DNA from: JAIVGZ01 sp964552205
Lineage (GTDB): Bacteria; Pseudomonadota; Gammaproteobacteria; Natronospirales; JAIVGZ01
Direction of reading: 5' to 3'
DNA: 8,472 nt
Assembly: GCA_964552205.1 (NCBI GenBank)
Contig: CAZKFT010000063.1
Location: 1 to 8,472, forward strand
The notes beneath the pieces were generated by a model, which was not told where the DNA came from, ran no database searches, and saw only the letters and a program-made list of their open reading frames with translations. The position numbers and the translations under genes are program-made. Below are positions 1 to 6,394 of this stretch, piece after piece; positions within the stretch are counted from its first letter, which is position 1; each line of letters opens with the position of its first letter.

Positions 1-4
1 CGCC

Positions 5-33
5 TTGCGGTAAACCCCTGAAGTCCCTATAAT
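5..33 (+). promoter_or_regulatory. Sigma70-type promoter of the initiator tRNA gene
   Basis: A perfect -10 box TATAAT lies at 28-33. A partial -35 box TTGCGG lies at 5-10, giving an ideal 17-base spacer. The bases after the -10 (34-39, CCCGCG) form a GC-rich discriminator, which is typical of stable-RNA promoters under stringent (ppGpp) control; that mode of control is inferred from the family, not shown here. The predicted transcription start is near position 40, leaving about six or seven bases before the mature tRNA. Transcripts that read past the downstream terminator would also feed rimP-nusA-infB. Confidence 0.85.
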
Positions 34-46
34 CCCGCGTCTCGGG

Positions 47-123
47 TGCGGGGTGGAGCAGTCAGGCAGCTCGTCGGGCTCATAACCCGAAGGTCGCAGG
101 TTCAAATCCTGCCCCCGCTACCA
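47..123 (+). tRNA. metY: Initiator tRNA-fMet (anticodon CAU)
   Basis: This gene encodes the formyl-methionine tRNA that starts protein synthesis on the 30S subunit together with IF2. The 77-base cloverleaf is clear: acceptor strand GCGGGG (48-53) pairs with CCCCGC (113-118), and the CCA end is encoded (121-123). The anticodon CAT is at 81-83. Its stem ends in three G-C pairs (76-78 with 86-88), the hallmark of initiators that lets them be accepted in the P site. The T arm GCAGG/CCTGC (96-100, 108-112) encloses TTCAAAT. The D stem has the initiator-type A11-U24 pair. Position 1 (T47) faces position 72 (T119), so the top of the acceptor stem is unpaired, as required for formylation and for escaping peptidyl-tRNA hydrolase; the usual bacterial mismatch is C1-A72. 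The location directly before rimP matches E. coli metY. Confidence 0.97.
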
Positions 124-142
124 ACATTTGTTGTTGTATGGC

Positions 143-164
143 AGCCCCGAGAAGGGGCTTTTTT
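143..164 (+). terminator. Intrinsic terminator after tRNA-fMet
   Basis: A six-pair stem AGCCCC (143-148) / GGGGCT (154-159) with a GAGAA loop is followed by a run of T (159-164). This is a standard Rho-independent terminator and defines the end of the tRNA transcript about 40 bases after CCA. Because rimP has no equally convincing promoter of its own nearby, partial read-through into the operon is likely, as is known for metY in E. coli; this is an inference. Confidence 0.9.
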
Positions 165-261
165 ACGCCCCAAGGTCAGGAATGTTCTGTAAGGCCTTGA
201 TATATATGGAGTTGAAAGATGGGCACTAAGCCCTTTTTTCGTTTGTGGAGACAGCAGAACA
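165..261 (+). promoter_or_regulatory. rimP leader with attenuator-like hairpin
   Basis: This untranslated leader lies between the tRNA terminator and the rimP start. Its clearest element is GGGC (221-224), loop ACTAA, GCCC (230-233) followed by six T (234-239). The stem is short, but can be lengthened by A-U pairs between 215-219 and 235-239. It has the form of an intrinsic terminator only 22 bases before the rimP start codon. A second weaker dyad is CAAGG (171-175) with CCTTG (195-199). A putative terminator-type 'rimP leader' has been described by comparative genomics in gammaproteobacteria, and this element fits that description in position and shape. A TATATA at 201-206 could be a -10 box, but no convincing -35 is seen. 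Confidence 0.6.
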
Positions 262-714
262 GTGGATCTACGAGACAAGCTGATAGCGCTGCTTGAGCCG
301 GAAATCGAGGGCATGGGCTACGAGCTGGTCGAGATCCAGGCCAAAGGTCGGGGTGGTTCCGGCTTGGTCCGCATCTTCATCGACCACGAGGACGGCATCG
401 GTCTTGGGGATTGCGAGAAAGTCAGCCGGCGCGTCAGCGCGCTGCTGGATGTAGAGGACCCCATCAAGGGGGCCTACGAATTGGAGGTGTCCTCACCCGG
501 TTTCGACCGGCCGTTGAGGACGCTGGCGCATTATCACCAGTACACCGGTGAGCAGGTGAAGGTACAGCTGGTGCGGGCCCTAGAAGGCCGGCGCCGGTTC
601 AAAGGGTTGCTGCGGGGCGTCGACAACGACACCTTGCAGATTGAAGTAGATGGTGTGATGCAGGCCATTCCGCTCGATCAGGTCGAGTGGGCCCAGCTTG
701 CCCCGGACGTTTAA
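262..714 (+). CDS. rimP: Ribosome maturation factor RimP
   Basis: RimP binds the assembling 30S subunit in the cytoplasm and assists late maturation steps near S12 and the central pseudoknot. The 150-residue product equals the usual length. It has the two-domain layout: an N-terminal alpha/beta domain (about 1-83) and a C-terminal SH3-like barrel (about 84-150). Conserved stretches include MGYELVEI (18-25), IFIDHEDGI (38-46), the VEDPI motif (64-68) and LEVSSPGFDRPL (74-85). The start is GTG at 262. It aligns with the E. coli start, and the next in-frame ATG (codon 18) would delete the first helix. A GGAG at 247-250 lies 11 bases upstream, slightly far, so initiation may be modest. It is the first protein gene of the operon; nusA follows after 22 bases. 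Confidence 0.96.
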   Translation: MDLRDKLIALLEPEIEGMGYELVEIQAKGRGGSGLVRIFIDHEDGIGLGDCEKVSRRVSALLDVEDPIKGAYELEVSSPGFDRPLRTLAHYHQYTGEQVKVQLVRALEGRRRFKGLLRGVDNDTLQIEVDGVMQAIPLDQVEWAQLAPDV

Positions 715-736
715 GTCGTTTCTGGAGAGAGTGGTT

Positions 737-2233
737 ATGAACAAAGAAATTTTGATGGTTGCCGATGGCGTCGCGAATGAAAAGGGCGTCGAGCGGGAGA
801 TCATCTTCGAGGCAATCGAGGCCGCACTGGCCCACGCGGCCAAGAAGAAGCACGGTGGGGACATTGATGTCCGCGTCGCAATCGACCGTGAGAGCGGCGC
901 CTACGAGACTTTCCGTCGCTGGGAAGTGGTCGCCGATGATGCCGACGAGTTCATTCCGGAGGCGAACATCTGCCTGTCCGATGCGCAGGACGATTACCCG
1001 GATATCGAGGTCGGTGCCTACATCGAAGAGACGATGGAGAACGCGGACTTCGGTCGCATTGCCGCCCAGGCCGCCAAACAGATCATCGTGCAGAAGGTGC
1101 GTGACGCCGAGCGCGCGCAGGTCGTTGACGCCTACATGGACCGCATCGGCACCCTCGTGAACGGTGTGGTCAAGCGCGTCGAGCGCGGCGAGGTTTTCCT
1201 CGACCTTGGCAACAATGCCGAAGCCAAAATTGCCCGCGAGGACATCATCCCGCGTGAGCCGGTGCGTGCCAACGACCGTCTGCGTGGGTACCTCAAGGAT
1301 GTGCGCCCGGAACAGCGCGGACCGCAGTTGTTCGTTTCGCGCACCACCCCTGAGTTCCTGGTCGAGCTGTTCAAGCTTGAAGTGCCGGAAGTCGGGCAGG
1401 GCCTCATCGAGATCATGGGCGCAGCGCGCGACCCGGGCGTTCGCGCCAAGATTGCCGTGCGTACCAAAGACCAGCGTATCGACCCGGTCGGTGCTTGCGT
1501 GGGTATGCGCGGTTCGCGTGTGCAGACCGTGTCCAACGAGCTGGCTGGCGAGCGTATCGACATCATCCTGTGGGACGCCAACCCGGCACAGTTCGTCATC
1601 AACGCGATGTCCCCGGCGGAAGTCGAGTCCATCGTGGTGGACGAAGATGCGCACTCCATGGACATCGCAGTGGCGGAAGACAAGCTGTCGCAGGCCATTG
1701 GCCGCGGTGGTCAGAATGTCCGTCTCGCCTCCGAGCTGACCGGTTGGGAATTGAATGTCATGACCGCAGCCCAGGCCGAAGAGCGTTCAGAGGCCGAAAT
1801 GAAGTCGCTGCAGCAGATGTTCCACGAGCAGCTGGATGTGGACGAGGAAGTGGCGGTCATCTTGGTGCAGGAAGGGTTTTCGAGCATCGAGGAAGTGGCG
1901 TATGTGCCGGCCTCCGAAATGCTGGGCATTGAGGAATTCGACGAGGAAATCGTCGAGGAACTCCGTACCCGTGCGCGCGATGCCTTGTTGACCCGCGCGA
2001 TCGCCACCGAAGAGAAGATCAGCGAAGGGCAGCCGGCGGAAGACCTGCTGACCATGGACGGTATGGATCCTGAGCTCGCCGGTGAGTTGGCCTTGCGCGG
2101 TATCCGCACCATGGAAGACCTCGCAGAGCAGGCGGTTGATGAACTGATGGAACTTGACGGCATGACGCAGGAGCGCGCCGCGGAGCTGATCATGACCGCG
2201 CGTGCGCCGTGGTTCGCGGAAGAGCAGGCCTGA
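737..2233 (+). CDS. nusA: Transcription elongation/termination factor NusA
   Basis: NusA binds RNA polymerase and nascent RNA, promotes pausing and intrinsic termination, and takes part in rRNA antitermination complexes. The 498-residue protein is close to the E. coli length of 495. Domains in order: N-terminal RNAP-binding domain (about 1-130); S1 domain (about 137-200, with FLDLGNNAEA); tandem KH domains (about 202-345) carrying GMRGSR at 256-261 and IGRGGQNVRLA with the GxxG loop at 322-325; then two acidic AR repeats (about 360-425 and 432-498), the form found in gammaproteobacteria. The ATG at 737 is preceded by GGAGAGA (724-730) at good spacing and gives the typical MNKEIL start. The frame stays open upstream to a TTG at 698, but that would overlap rimP and add 13 unconserved residues. 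infB follows after 32 bases. Confidence 0.98.
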   Translation: MNKEILMVADGVANEKGVEREIIFEAIEAALAHAAKKKHGGDIDVRVAIDRESGAYETFRRWEVVADDADEFIPEANICLSDAQDDYPDIEVGAYIEETMENADFGRIAAQAAKQIIVQKVRDAERAQVVDAYMDRIGTLVNGVVKRVERGEVFLDLGNNAEAKIAREDIIPREPVRANDRLRGYLKDVRPEQRGPQLFVSRTTPEFLVELFKLEVPEVGQGLIEIMGAARDPGVRAKIAVRTKDQRIDPVGACVGMRGSRVQTVSNELAGERIDIILWDANPAQFVINAMSPAEVESIVVDEDAHSMDIAVAEDKLSQAIGRGGQNVRLASELTGWELNVMTAAQAEERSEAEMKSLQQMFHEQLDVDEEVAVILVQEGFSSIEEVAYVPASEMLGIEEFDEEIVEELRTRARDALLTRAIATEEKISEGQPAEDLLTMDGMDPELAGELALRGIRTMEDLAEQAVDELMELDGMTQERAAELIMTARAPWFAEEQA

Positions 2234-2265
2234 GTCCAGGAAGTAAAACAGCGGGAGCGGTGAAT

Positions 2266-4737
2266 ATGGCAGATGTAAGCGTCAAACAACTTGCGGAAGT
2301 GGTGCGTACCGAAGTCAGTCGGCTGCTGGAGCAGCTGGCAGAGGCGGGCGTGTCCGGAAAGAACCCGGACTCATCGATTACCGATGAAGAAAAGTCCCAG
2401 TTGCTGTCCTACCTTCGCCGCTCACACGCAGGCACCGGCACCGAGGCCAAGAAGATCACGCTGAAGCGCAAGACCACCAGCGAGATCAAGGTCGCCGCCG
2501 GCGCCGGTCGCGCCAACAAGACCGTCAGCGTGGAGGTTCGCAAGAAGCGCACCTACATCAAGCGCACCGCCGTTCTGGAAGAAGAGCAGAAGCGCCTCGA
2601 GGAAGAACAGCAGGCACGCGACGCCGAGGAAGCCGCCAAGAAGGCCGAAGCCGCAGCCAAGAAGGCCGCGGAAGACAAGGACCGCGCCGCAGCCGAAGAA
2701 GCTGATCGTGTAAAGGCCGAGGAAGCTGCTCGTGCGAAGGCGGCGGAAGAAGAAGTAAAGCGCCAGCAGGCCGAGAAGCAGAAGCCTGTCGCTGCCGCAC
2801 CGTCTACGCCGTCGCAGAAGGACAAGCGCGATGCCGACGAGCGCCAGACCCGCTATGGACGCAAGGAACTGCACGTTTCCTCGGACAAGAGTGGCAAGCG
2901 TAAGCGCAAGCAGAAGGTCCGGTCCGGTCCGGTGCGTGTGGATTCACAGCACGGTTTCGAACGCCCGACCGCACCGGTCATCCGTGAAGTGTCCATTCCC
3001 GAGACCATCACGGTCGGCGAACTCGCCAACAAGATGGCGGTGAAGGCCACCGACCTCATCAAGGCGATGATGGGCATGGGCCTGATGGCGACTATCAACC
3101 AGGTCATTGACCAGGACACCGCGACCCTCGTGGTCGAAGAGATGGGCCATACGCCGAAGCCGCTGAACGATGCCGATCTTGAGACGGAGATGCTCGGGGG
3201 TGCAGCCGCCACTGAGGATGCCACTTCAGTGGTTCGTCCGCCGGTGGTCACCATCATGGGCCATGTCGATCACGGCAAGACTTCCTTGCTCGACCACATC
3301 CGTAGCACGCGCGTAGCCGCAGGCGAAGCAGGCGGCATCACGCAGCACATCGGTGCATACCATGTGCCGCATGAGAAGGGCGTGATCACCTTCCTGGATA
3401 CGCCGGGCCACGCAGCATTTACCGCCATGCGTGCGCGCGGAGCGCAAGTCACCGACGTCGTCATTCTGGTTGTTGCAGCCGATGATGGTGTGATGCCACA
3501 GACCATCGAGGCCATCCAACATTCGCGCGCAGCAGAAGTGCCGATGATTGTTGCAATCACCAAGGTGGATAAGCCGGAAGCGGATGTGGACCGCGTGAAG
3601 AACGAACTCGTGAAGCACGAGGTCATCCCCGAGGATTGGGGCGGCGATACACAGTTTGTCGCGGTGTCCGCGCACACCGGTCAGGGCATTGATGACCTGC
3701 TGGATTCCATCCTGTTGCAGGCGGAAGTGCTGGAACTGCGCGCCAAGCCAGACCTGCCGGCAATTGGTTTCGTTATCGAATCCACGCTGGACAAGGGCCG
3801 TGGCCCAGTCGCCACCATCCTCGTGCAGAACGGCACGCTGCGTAAGGGCGACATCCTGCTGGCAGGTCCCGAGTACGGACGTGTGAAAGCCATGTTCGAC
3901 GAGACCGGCAAGCCCATCGACGCCGCAGGTCCGTCCATGCCGGCACAGGTGCTCGGCTTGTCCGGCACGCCACAAGCCGGCGAACAGACCATCGTCGTGG
4001 CCGACGAGCGCAAGGCGCGTGAAGTCGCGCTGCATCGCCAAGGCAAGCATCGTGATATCAAGATGGCCAGCGGTCAGTCCATTAAACTCGAGGATGTTTT
4101 CGCCAACATGGGCGAGGGCGAGAGCCAGACGCTCAACCTGCTGGTCAAAGCCGATGTACAGGGTTCCGCCGAAGCGCTGCGTGATTCGCTGACCAACATC
4201 TCCACCGAGGAAGTGAAGGTTAAGATCGTCTCCAGCGGCGTGGGTGGTATCACCGAGTCGGATGCCAACCTGGCGCTGGCTTCGAACGCGGTCATCATCG
4301 GCTTCAATGTCCGTGCTGATGCGGGTGCCAAACGCGTCATCAACGAGAACGGTCTCGACCTGCATTACTACTCGGTCATCTATGATGCGATTGATGAAGT
4401 GAAGCGCGCCGTGTCCGGCATGCTCGCTCCGGAAATCCGCGAACAGATCATCGGTGTGGCGCAGGTGCGTGAGGTGTTCAGCTCACCGAAGTTCGGCCAG
4501 ATTGCCGGCTGTCTTGTCACGGAAGGCACGATCAAGCGCAGCGCGCCTATTCGTGTCCTGCGTGACAATGTCGTCATCTATGAGGGTGAGCTCGAGTCGC
4601 TGCGCCGGTTCAAGGACGACGTCAGCAAGGTCGAGGCAGGTACGGAGTGCGGTATCGGCGTGAAGAACTACACCGATGTGCGTGCAGGCGACCAGATTGA
4701 GGTGTTTGAACGCACCGAGGTCAAACGGAGTCTCTGA
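2266..4737 (+). CDS. infB: Translation initiation factor IF-2
   Basis: IF2 is the GTPase that brings fMet-tRNA to the 30S subunit and promotes 50S joining. The product is 823 aa, shorter than E. coli IF2 (890). Order: IF2_N domain (1 to about 52); a basic stretch; a charged Ala/Glu/Lys-rich helix (about 103-173) that is probably an elongated linker; a basic patch (KSGKRKRKQKVRSG); a second IF2_N-like domain (about 235-305); the G domain; then domains II-IV to the C-terminus that binds fMet-tRNA. G motifs seen: GHVDHGKT (332-339), DTPGH (378-382), TKVD (432-435, usually NKxD) and SAH (468-470, usually SAK). The ATG at 2266 has GGGAG at 2253-2257 and begins MADVSVKQLA like other IF2 proteins. 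An in-frame GTG at 2260 is too close to that site. I see no good internal start resembling E. coli IF2-beta. The stop TGA shares its A with the rbfA ATG. Confidence 0.98.
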   Translation: MADVSVKQLAEVVRTEVSRLLEQLAEAGVSGKNPDSSITDEEKSQLLSYLRRSHAGTGTEAKKITLKRKTTSEIKVAAGAGRANKTVSVEVRKKRTYIKRTAVLEEEQKRLEEEQQARDAEEAAKKAEAAAKKAAEDKDRAAAEEADRVKAEEAARAKAAEEEVKRQQAEKQKPVAAAPSTPSQKDKRDADERQTRYGRKELHVSSDKSGKRKRKQKVRSGPVRVDSQHGFERPTAPVIREVSIPETITVGELANKMAVKATDLIKAMMGMGLMATINQVIDQDTATLVVEEMGHTPKPLNDADLETEMLGGAAATEDATSVVRPPVVTIMGHVDHGKTSLLDHIRSTRVAAGEAGGITQHIGAYHVPHEKGVITFLDTPGHAAFTAMRARGAQVTDVVILVVAADDGVMPQTIEAIQHSRAAEVPMIVAITKVDKPEADVDRVKNELVKHEVIPEDWGGDTQFVAVSAHTGQGIDDLLDSILLQAEVLELRAKPDLPAIGFVIESTLDKGRGPVATILVQNGTLRKGDILLAGPEYGRVKAMFDETGKPIDAAGPSMPAQVLGLSGTPQAGEQTIVVADERKAREVALHRQGKHRDIKMASGQSIKLEDVFANMGEGESQTLNLLVKADVQGSAEALRDSLTNISTEEVKVKIVSSGVGGITESDANLALASNAVIIGFNVRADAGAKRVINENGLDLHYYSVIYDAIDEVKRAVSGMLAPEIREQIIGVAQVREVFSSPKFGQIAGCLVTEGTIKRSAPIRVLRDNVVIYEGELESLRRFKDDVSKVEAGTECGIGVKNYTDVRAGDQIEVFERTEVKRSL

Positions 4738-5099
4738 TGCCCCGTGAGTACCCCCGCAGCCGGCGGGTCGGCGACCAGATCCAGCGCGAACTCGCGCAGA
4801 TGGTGCGTGACGAACTCAAAGACCCGCGCGTGGCATTGGTCACCATCACCGAGGTGGAGGTCACCCGTGACCTCGCTTACGCCAAGGTGTGGTTTGCCTC
4901 CCTGAACCAGGACACCGACCCCGAGACGCTGGGCAAGGTCCTGAACGGCGCGGCCGGTTTCCTGCGACGCGAACTGGCCCAGCGCATGCGCACACGCATC
5001 GTCCCGGAATTAAAGTTCATTTACGACACAGTCCCCGAACACGGTGCGAAAATGGATGCCCTCATTCGCGCTGCCCGCGAGTCCGACTCCAAGGAATGA
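4737..5099 (+). CDS. rbfA: 30S ribosome-binding factor RbfA
   Basis: RbfA is a cold-shock-linked assembly factor that binds the 30S subunit near the 5' end of 16S rRNA and acts in maturation. The 120-residue protein has the family's type II KH-like fold. The N-terminal helix contains RRVGDQIQRELAQMV (9-23), then the conserved DPRVALVTITEVEVTRDL (29-46) and a YAKVWF strand (48-53). The interhelical AxG kink that replaces GxxG is seen as A72-A73-G74 before FLRREL. The ATG at 4737 overlaps the infB stop by one base (TGATG), and GGAG at 4727-4730 gives a good ribosome site inside infB, so translation is probably coupled to that of IF2. Its own stop overlaps the truB start. Confidence 0.97.
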   Translation: MPREYPRSRRVGDQIQRELAQMVRDELKDPRVALVTITEVEVTRDLAYAKVWFASLNQDTDPETLGKVLNGAAGFLRRELAQRMRTRIVPELKFIYDTVPEHGAKMDALIRAARESDSKE

Positions 5100-6043
5100 A
5101 CCAGCGACCGAAGGTCGTGCGGCGCGCGATCAGCGGTGTCGTACTCCTGGATAAACCCTCCGGTCTCACCTCCAACCAAGCCCTGCAACGGGTGAAGCGC
5201 ATGTACCGCGCCGAGAAGGCAGGGCACACCGGAAGTCTGGACCCGCTCGCTTCCGGCTTGCTACCGCTATGCCTGGGTGAAGCCACCAAAGTCTCGGCCT
5301 ACCTGCTGGACGCCGATAAGACCTACCTGGTGGGTGCCCGTTTTGGTGCGCGCACGGATACCGCGGATGCCGACGGCGAGGTCATCGAGACCTGCGCACC
5401 GCCGTCGCAGGATCCAGACGCCTTGGAGCGTGCTTTGGACACGCTGCGCGGGCCGATTTCCCAGATTCCACCCATGTACTCGGCTCTCAAGCACGAAGGC
5501 CAGCGCCTCTACAAGCTCGCCAGAGCCGGCGAGGAGGTCGAGCGCAAGCCCAGACCGGTGACCATCCACGAACTGAAGGCATTGGGCTGGGAGGACGCAC
5601 AAACGCTCAGCTTGGAAGTCCATTGTTCAAAAGGCACCTATGTCCGGACCCTGGTCGAAGATCTCGGGCGTGCATTAGGCAGCTGCGCGCATGTGGTCAG
5701 CCTTAGGCGCATCCACGCTGGCCCGTACCGCATAGGCGAGCAGTCTGTGACCCTGGACACGCTGGAGACGGTCTTGGCGGAGCAGGGCGAGGAGGGCCTG
5801 GATACGCGGCTCCTGCCGACGGATTCAGCGATTGCCGACTGGCCCAAGGTGACCCTCGGTGCGGACGCGGCGTGGTTCCTCAGGCGTGGTCAGGCGGTCA
5901 TCGTGCCCAAGGCCCCGGTTGGGGGACTTTTGCGCCTCTACGGACCGGAGGAGCAGTTTCTTGGAATTGGCGAGATTCAGGAGGACGGGCGGGTTGCTCC
6001 CAAGAGATTAATTGCAACCCCATCTGAAGCAAAAAAACCTTGA
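5096..6043 (+). CDS. truB: tRNA pseudouridine(55) synthase TruB
   Basis: TruB converts U55 in the T loop of tRNAs to pseudouridine and also acts as a tRNA folding chaperone. The 315 aa length matches E. coli (314). Seen: the N-terminal GVVLLDKPSGLTSN (14-27); the catalytic motif GHTGSLDPLASG (43-54) with nucleophile Asp49; the conserved tyrosine in DKTYLV; YSALKHEGQRLY; and CSKGTYVRTLVEDLG with the conserved Arg184. The C-terminal TruB_C/PUA-like part ends in FLGIGEIQEDGRVAPKRL. The start ATG overlaps the rbfA stop as ATGA (5096-5099) and aligns with the E. coli start. The only nearby Shine-Dalgarno-like run, AAGGA (5091-5095), abuts the start codon, so termination-reinitiation from rbfA is likely. 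The frame is open further upstream within rbfA, but that part is not TruB-like. Codons such as AGA, CTA and TTA suggest weaker codon optimisation than in rpsO or pnp. Confidence 0.97.
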   Translation: MNQRPKVVRRAISGVVLLDKPSGLTSNQALQRVKRMYRAEKAGHTGSLDPLASGLLPLCLGEATKVSAYLLDADKTYLVGARFGARTDTADADGEVIETCAPPSQDPDALERALDTLRGPISQIPPMYSALKHEGQRLYKLARAGEEVERKPRPVTIHELKALGWEDAQTLSLEVHCSKGTYVRTLVEDLGRALGSCAHVVSLRRIHAGPYRIGEQSVTLDTLETVLAEQGEEGLDTRLLPTDSAIADWPKVTLGADAAWFLRRGQAVIVPKAPVGGLLRLYGPEEQFLGIGEIQEDGRVAPKRLIATPSEAKKP

Positions 6044-6069
6044 GATTAAGTAGCTTGCGCAGTTAGAAT
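6040..6069 (+). promoter_or_regulatory. Probable rpsO promoter
   Basis: TTGAGA (6040-6045) and TAGAAT (6064-6069) are separated by 18 bases, each matching the sigma70 consensus at four or five positions. The truB stop codon TGA (6041-6043) lies inside the -35 box. A start near 6076 would give a leader of about 42 bases before rpsO. E. coli also has a dedicated rpsO promoter in this gap, which supports the call. It would let S15 and PNPase be made independently of the upstream operon promoter. Confidence 0.65.
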
Positions 6070-6104
6070 ACGCGGCTTCCAACAGGACCAACAAAGAAGA
6101 GATT

Positions 6105-6125
6105 AGGAGACTATTTGATGTCCCT
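6105..6125 (+). promoter_or_regulatory. rpsO ribosome binding site in a possible hairpin
   Basis: The Shine-Dalgarno sequence AGGAGA (6105-6110) is 7 bases from the rpsO ATG. The run AGGAGAC (6105-6111) can pair with GTCCCT (6120-6125) with A6108 bulged, which would lock up the ribosome site and place the first two bases of the start codon in an eight-base loop. S15 is known to repress its own mRNA at the start site in E. coli and other bacteria through different RNA structures. Whether this hairpin is the S15 target is inference only. Confidence 0.45.
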
Positions 6126-6387
6126 CGATACAAATGTAAAAGCGGCTGTTATCAGTGACTTCCAGCGTGCCGCTGGCGACACCGGTTCCACCGAAGTGCA
6201 GATTGCGCTGCTGAGCAAGCGCATCGAAGAGCTGACCGGCCATTTTGCCGAGCACAAGAAAGACCACCATTCGCGTCGTGGACTGCTGATGATGGTGAAC
6301 CAGCGTCGTAAATTGCTGGATTACCTGAAGCGCACCGATCAGAAGAGCTACCAGGACGTTCTCCAGCGTCTTGGCTTGCGTCGCTGA
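6118..6387 (+). CDS. rpsO: 30S ribosomal protein S15
   Basis: S15 is a primary binding protein of 16S rRNA that joins helices 20-22 and nucleates the platform of the 30S subunit; it also contributes to an intersubunit bridge. The 89-residue length is exactly that of E. coli S15. Conserved features are DTGSTEVQIALL (21-32), the rRNA-binding stretch GHFAEHKKDHHSRRGL (41-56), and the terminal QRRKLLDYLK and LGLRR. The ATG at 6118 has AGGAGA at ideal spacing. A TTG three bases upstream is in frame but unlikely to be used. The gene has its own likely promoter in the gap behind truB, and pnp follows after only 7 bases. Confidence 0.98.
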   Translation: MSLDTNVKAAVISDFQRAAGDTGSTEVQIALLSKRIEELTGHFAEHKKDHHSRRGLLMMVNQRRKLLDYLKRTDQKSYQDVLQRLGLRR

Positions 6388-6394
6388 TCCCGTC

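Noticed and set aside
201..206. TATATA as a rimP -10 promoter box
   Set aside because: No convincing -35 box is found at 16-18 bases upstream, so I do not call a separate promoter.
698..736. Upstream TTG extension of nusA overlapping rimP
   Set aside because: The ATG at 737 has a good Shine-Dalgarno and gives the conserved MNKEIL start; the extra 13 residues are not family-like.
599..1654. Long open frame of 351 codons on the minus strand opposite nusA
   Set aside because: It is the shadow of a GC-rich, strongly biased coding sequence on the + strand; it has no recognisable domain, and nusA on the other strand is unmistakable.
2578..2790. Low-complexity GAA/GCC/AAG-rich stretch considered as a DNA repeat
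   Set aside because: It encodes the Ala/Glu/Lys-rich helical linker common in IF2 proteins; no exact repeat unit is kept.
2916..2933. Tandem GGTCC repeat (three copies plus a partial one) in infB
   Set aside because: Slippage of a five-base repeat would shift the frame of an essential gene. Three copies in GC-rich coding DNA can occur by chance, and it simply encodes part of VRSGPV.
3226..4365. Minus-strand open frame of 379 codons opposite the infB GTPase region
   Set aside because: The composition is rich in His, Asp, Leu and Gly, as expected from reading conserved + strand codons backwards. There is no domain or operon context, so it is a shadow frame.
4889..5095. Upstream extension of the truB frame through rbfA
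   Set aside because: The 69 codons lie inside rbfA in another frame and do not resemble TruB. The ATG at 5096 aligns with known TruB starts.
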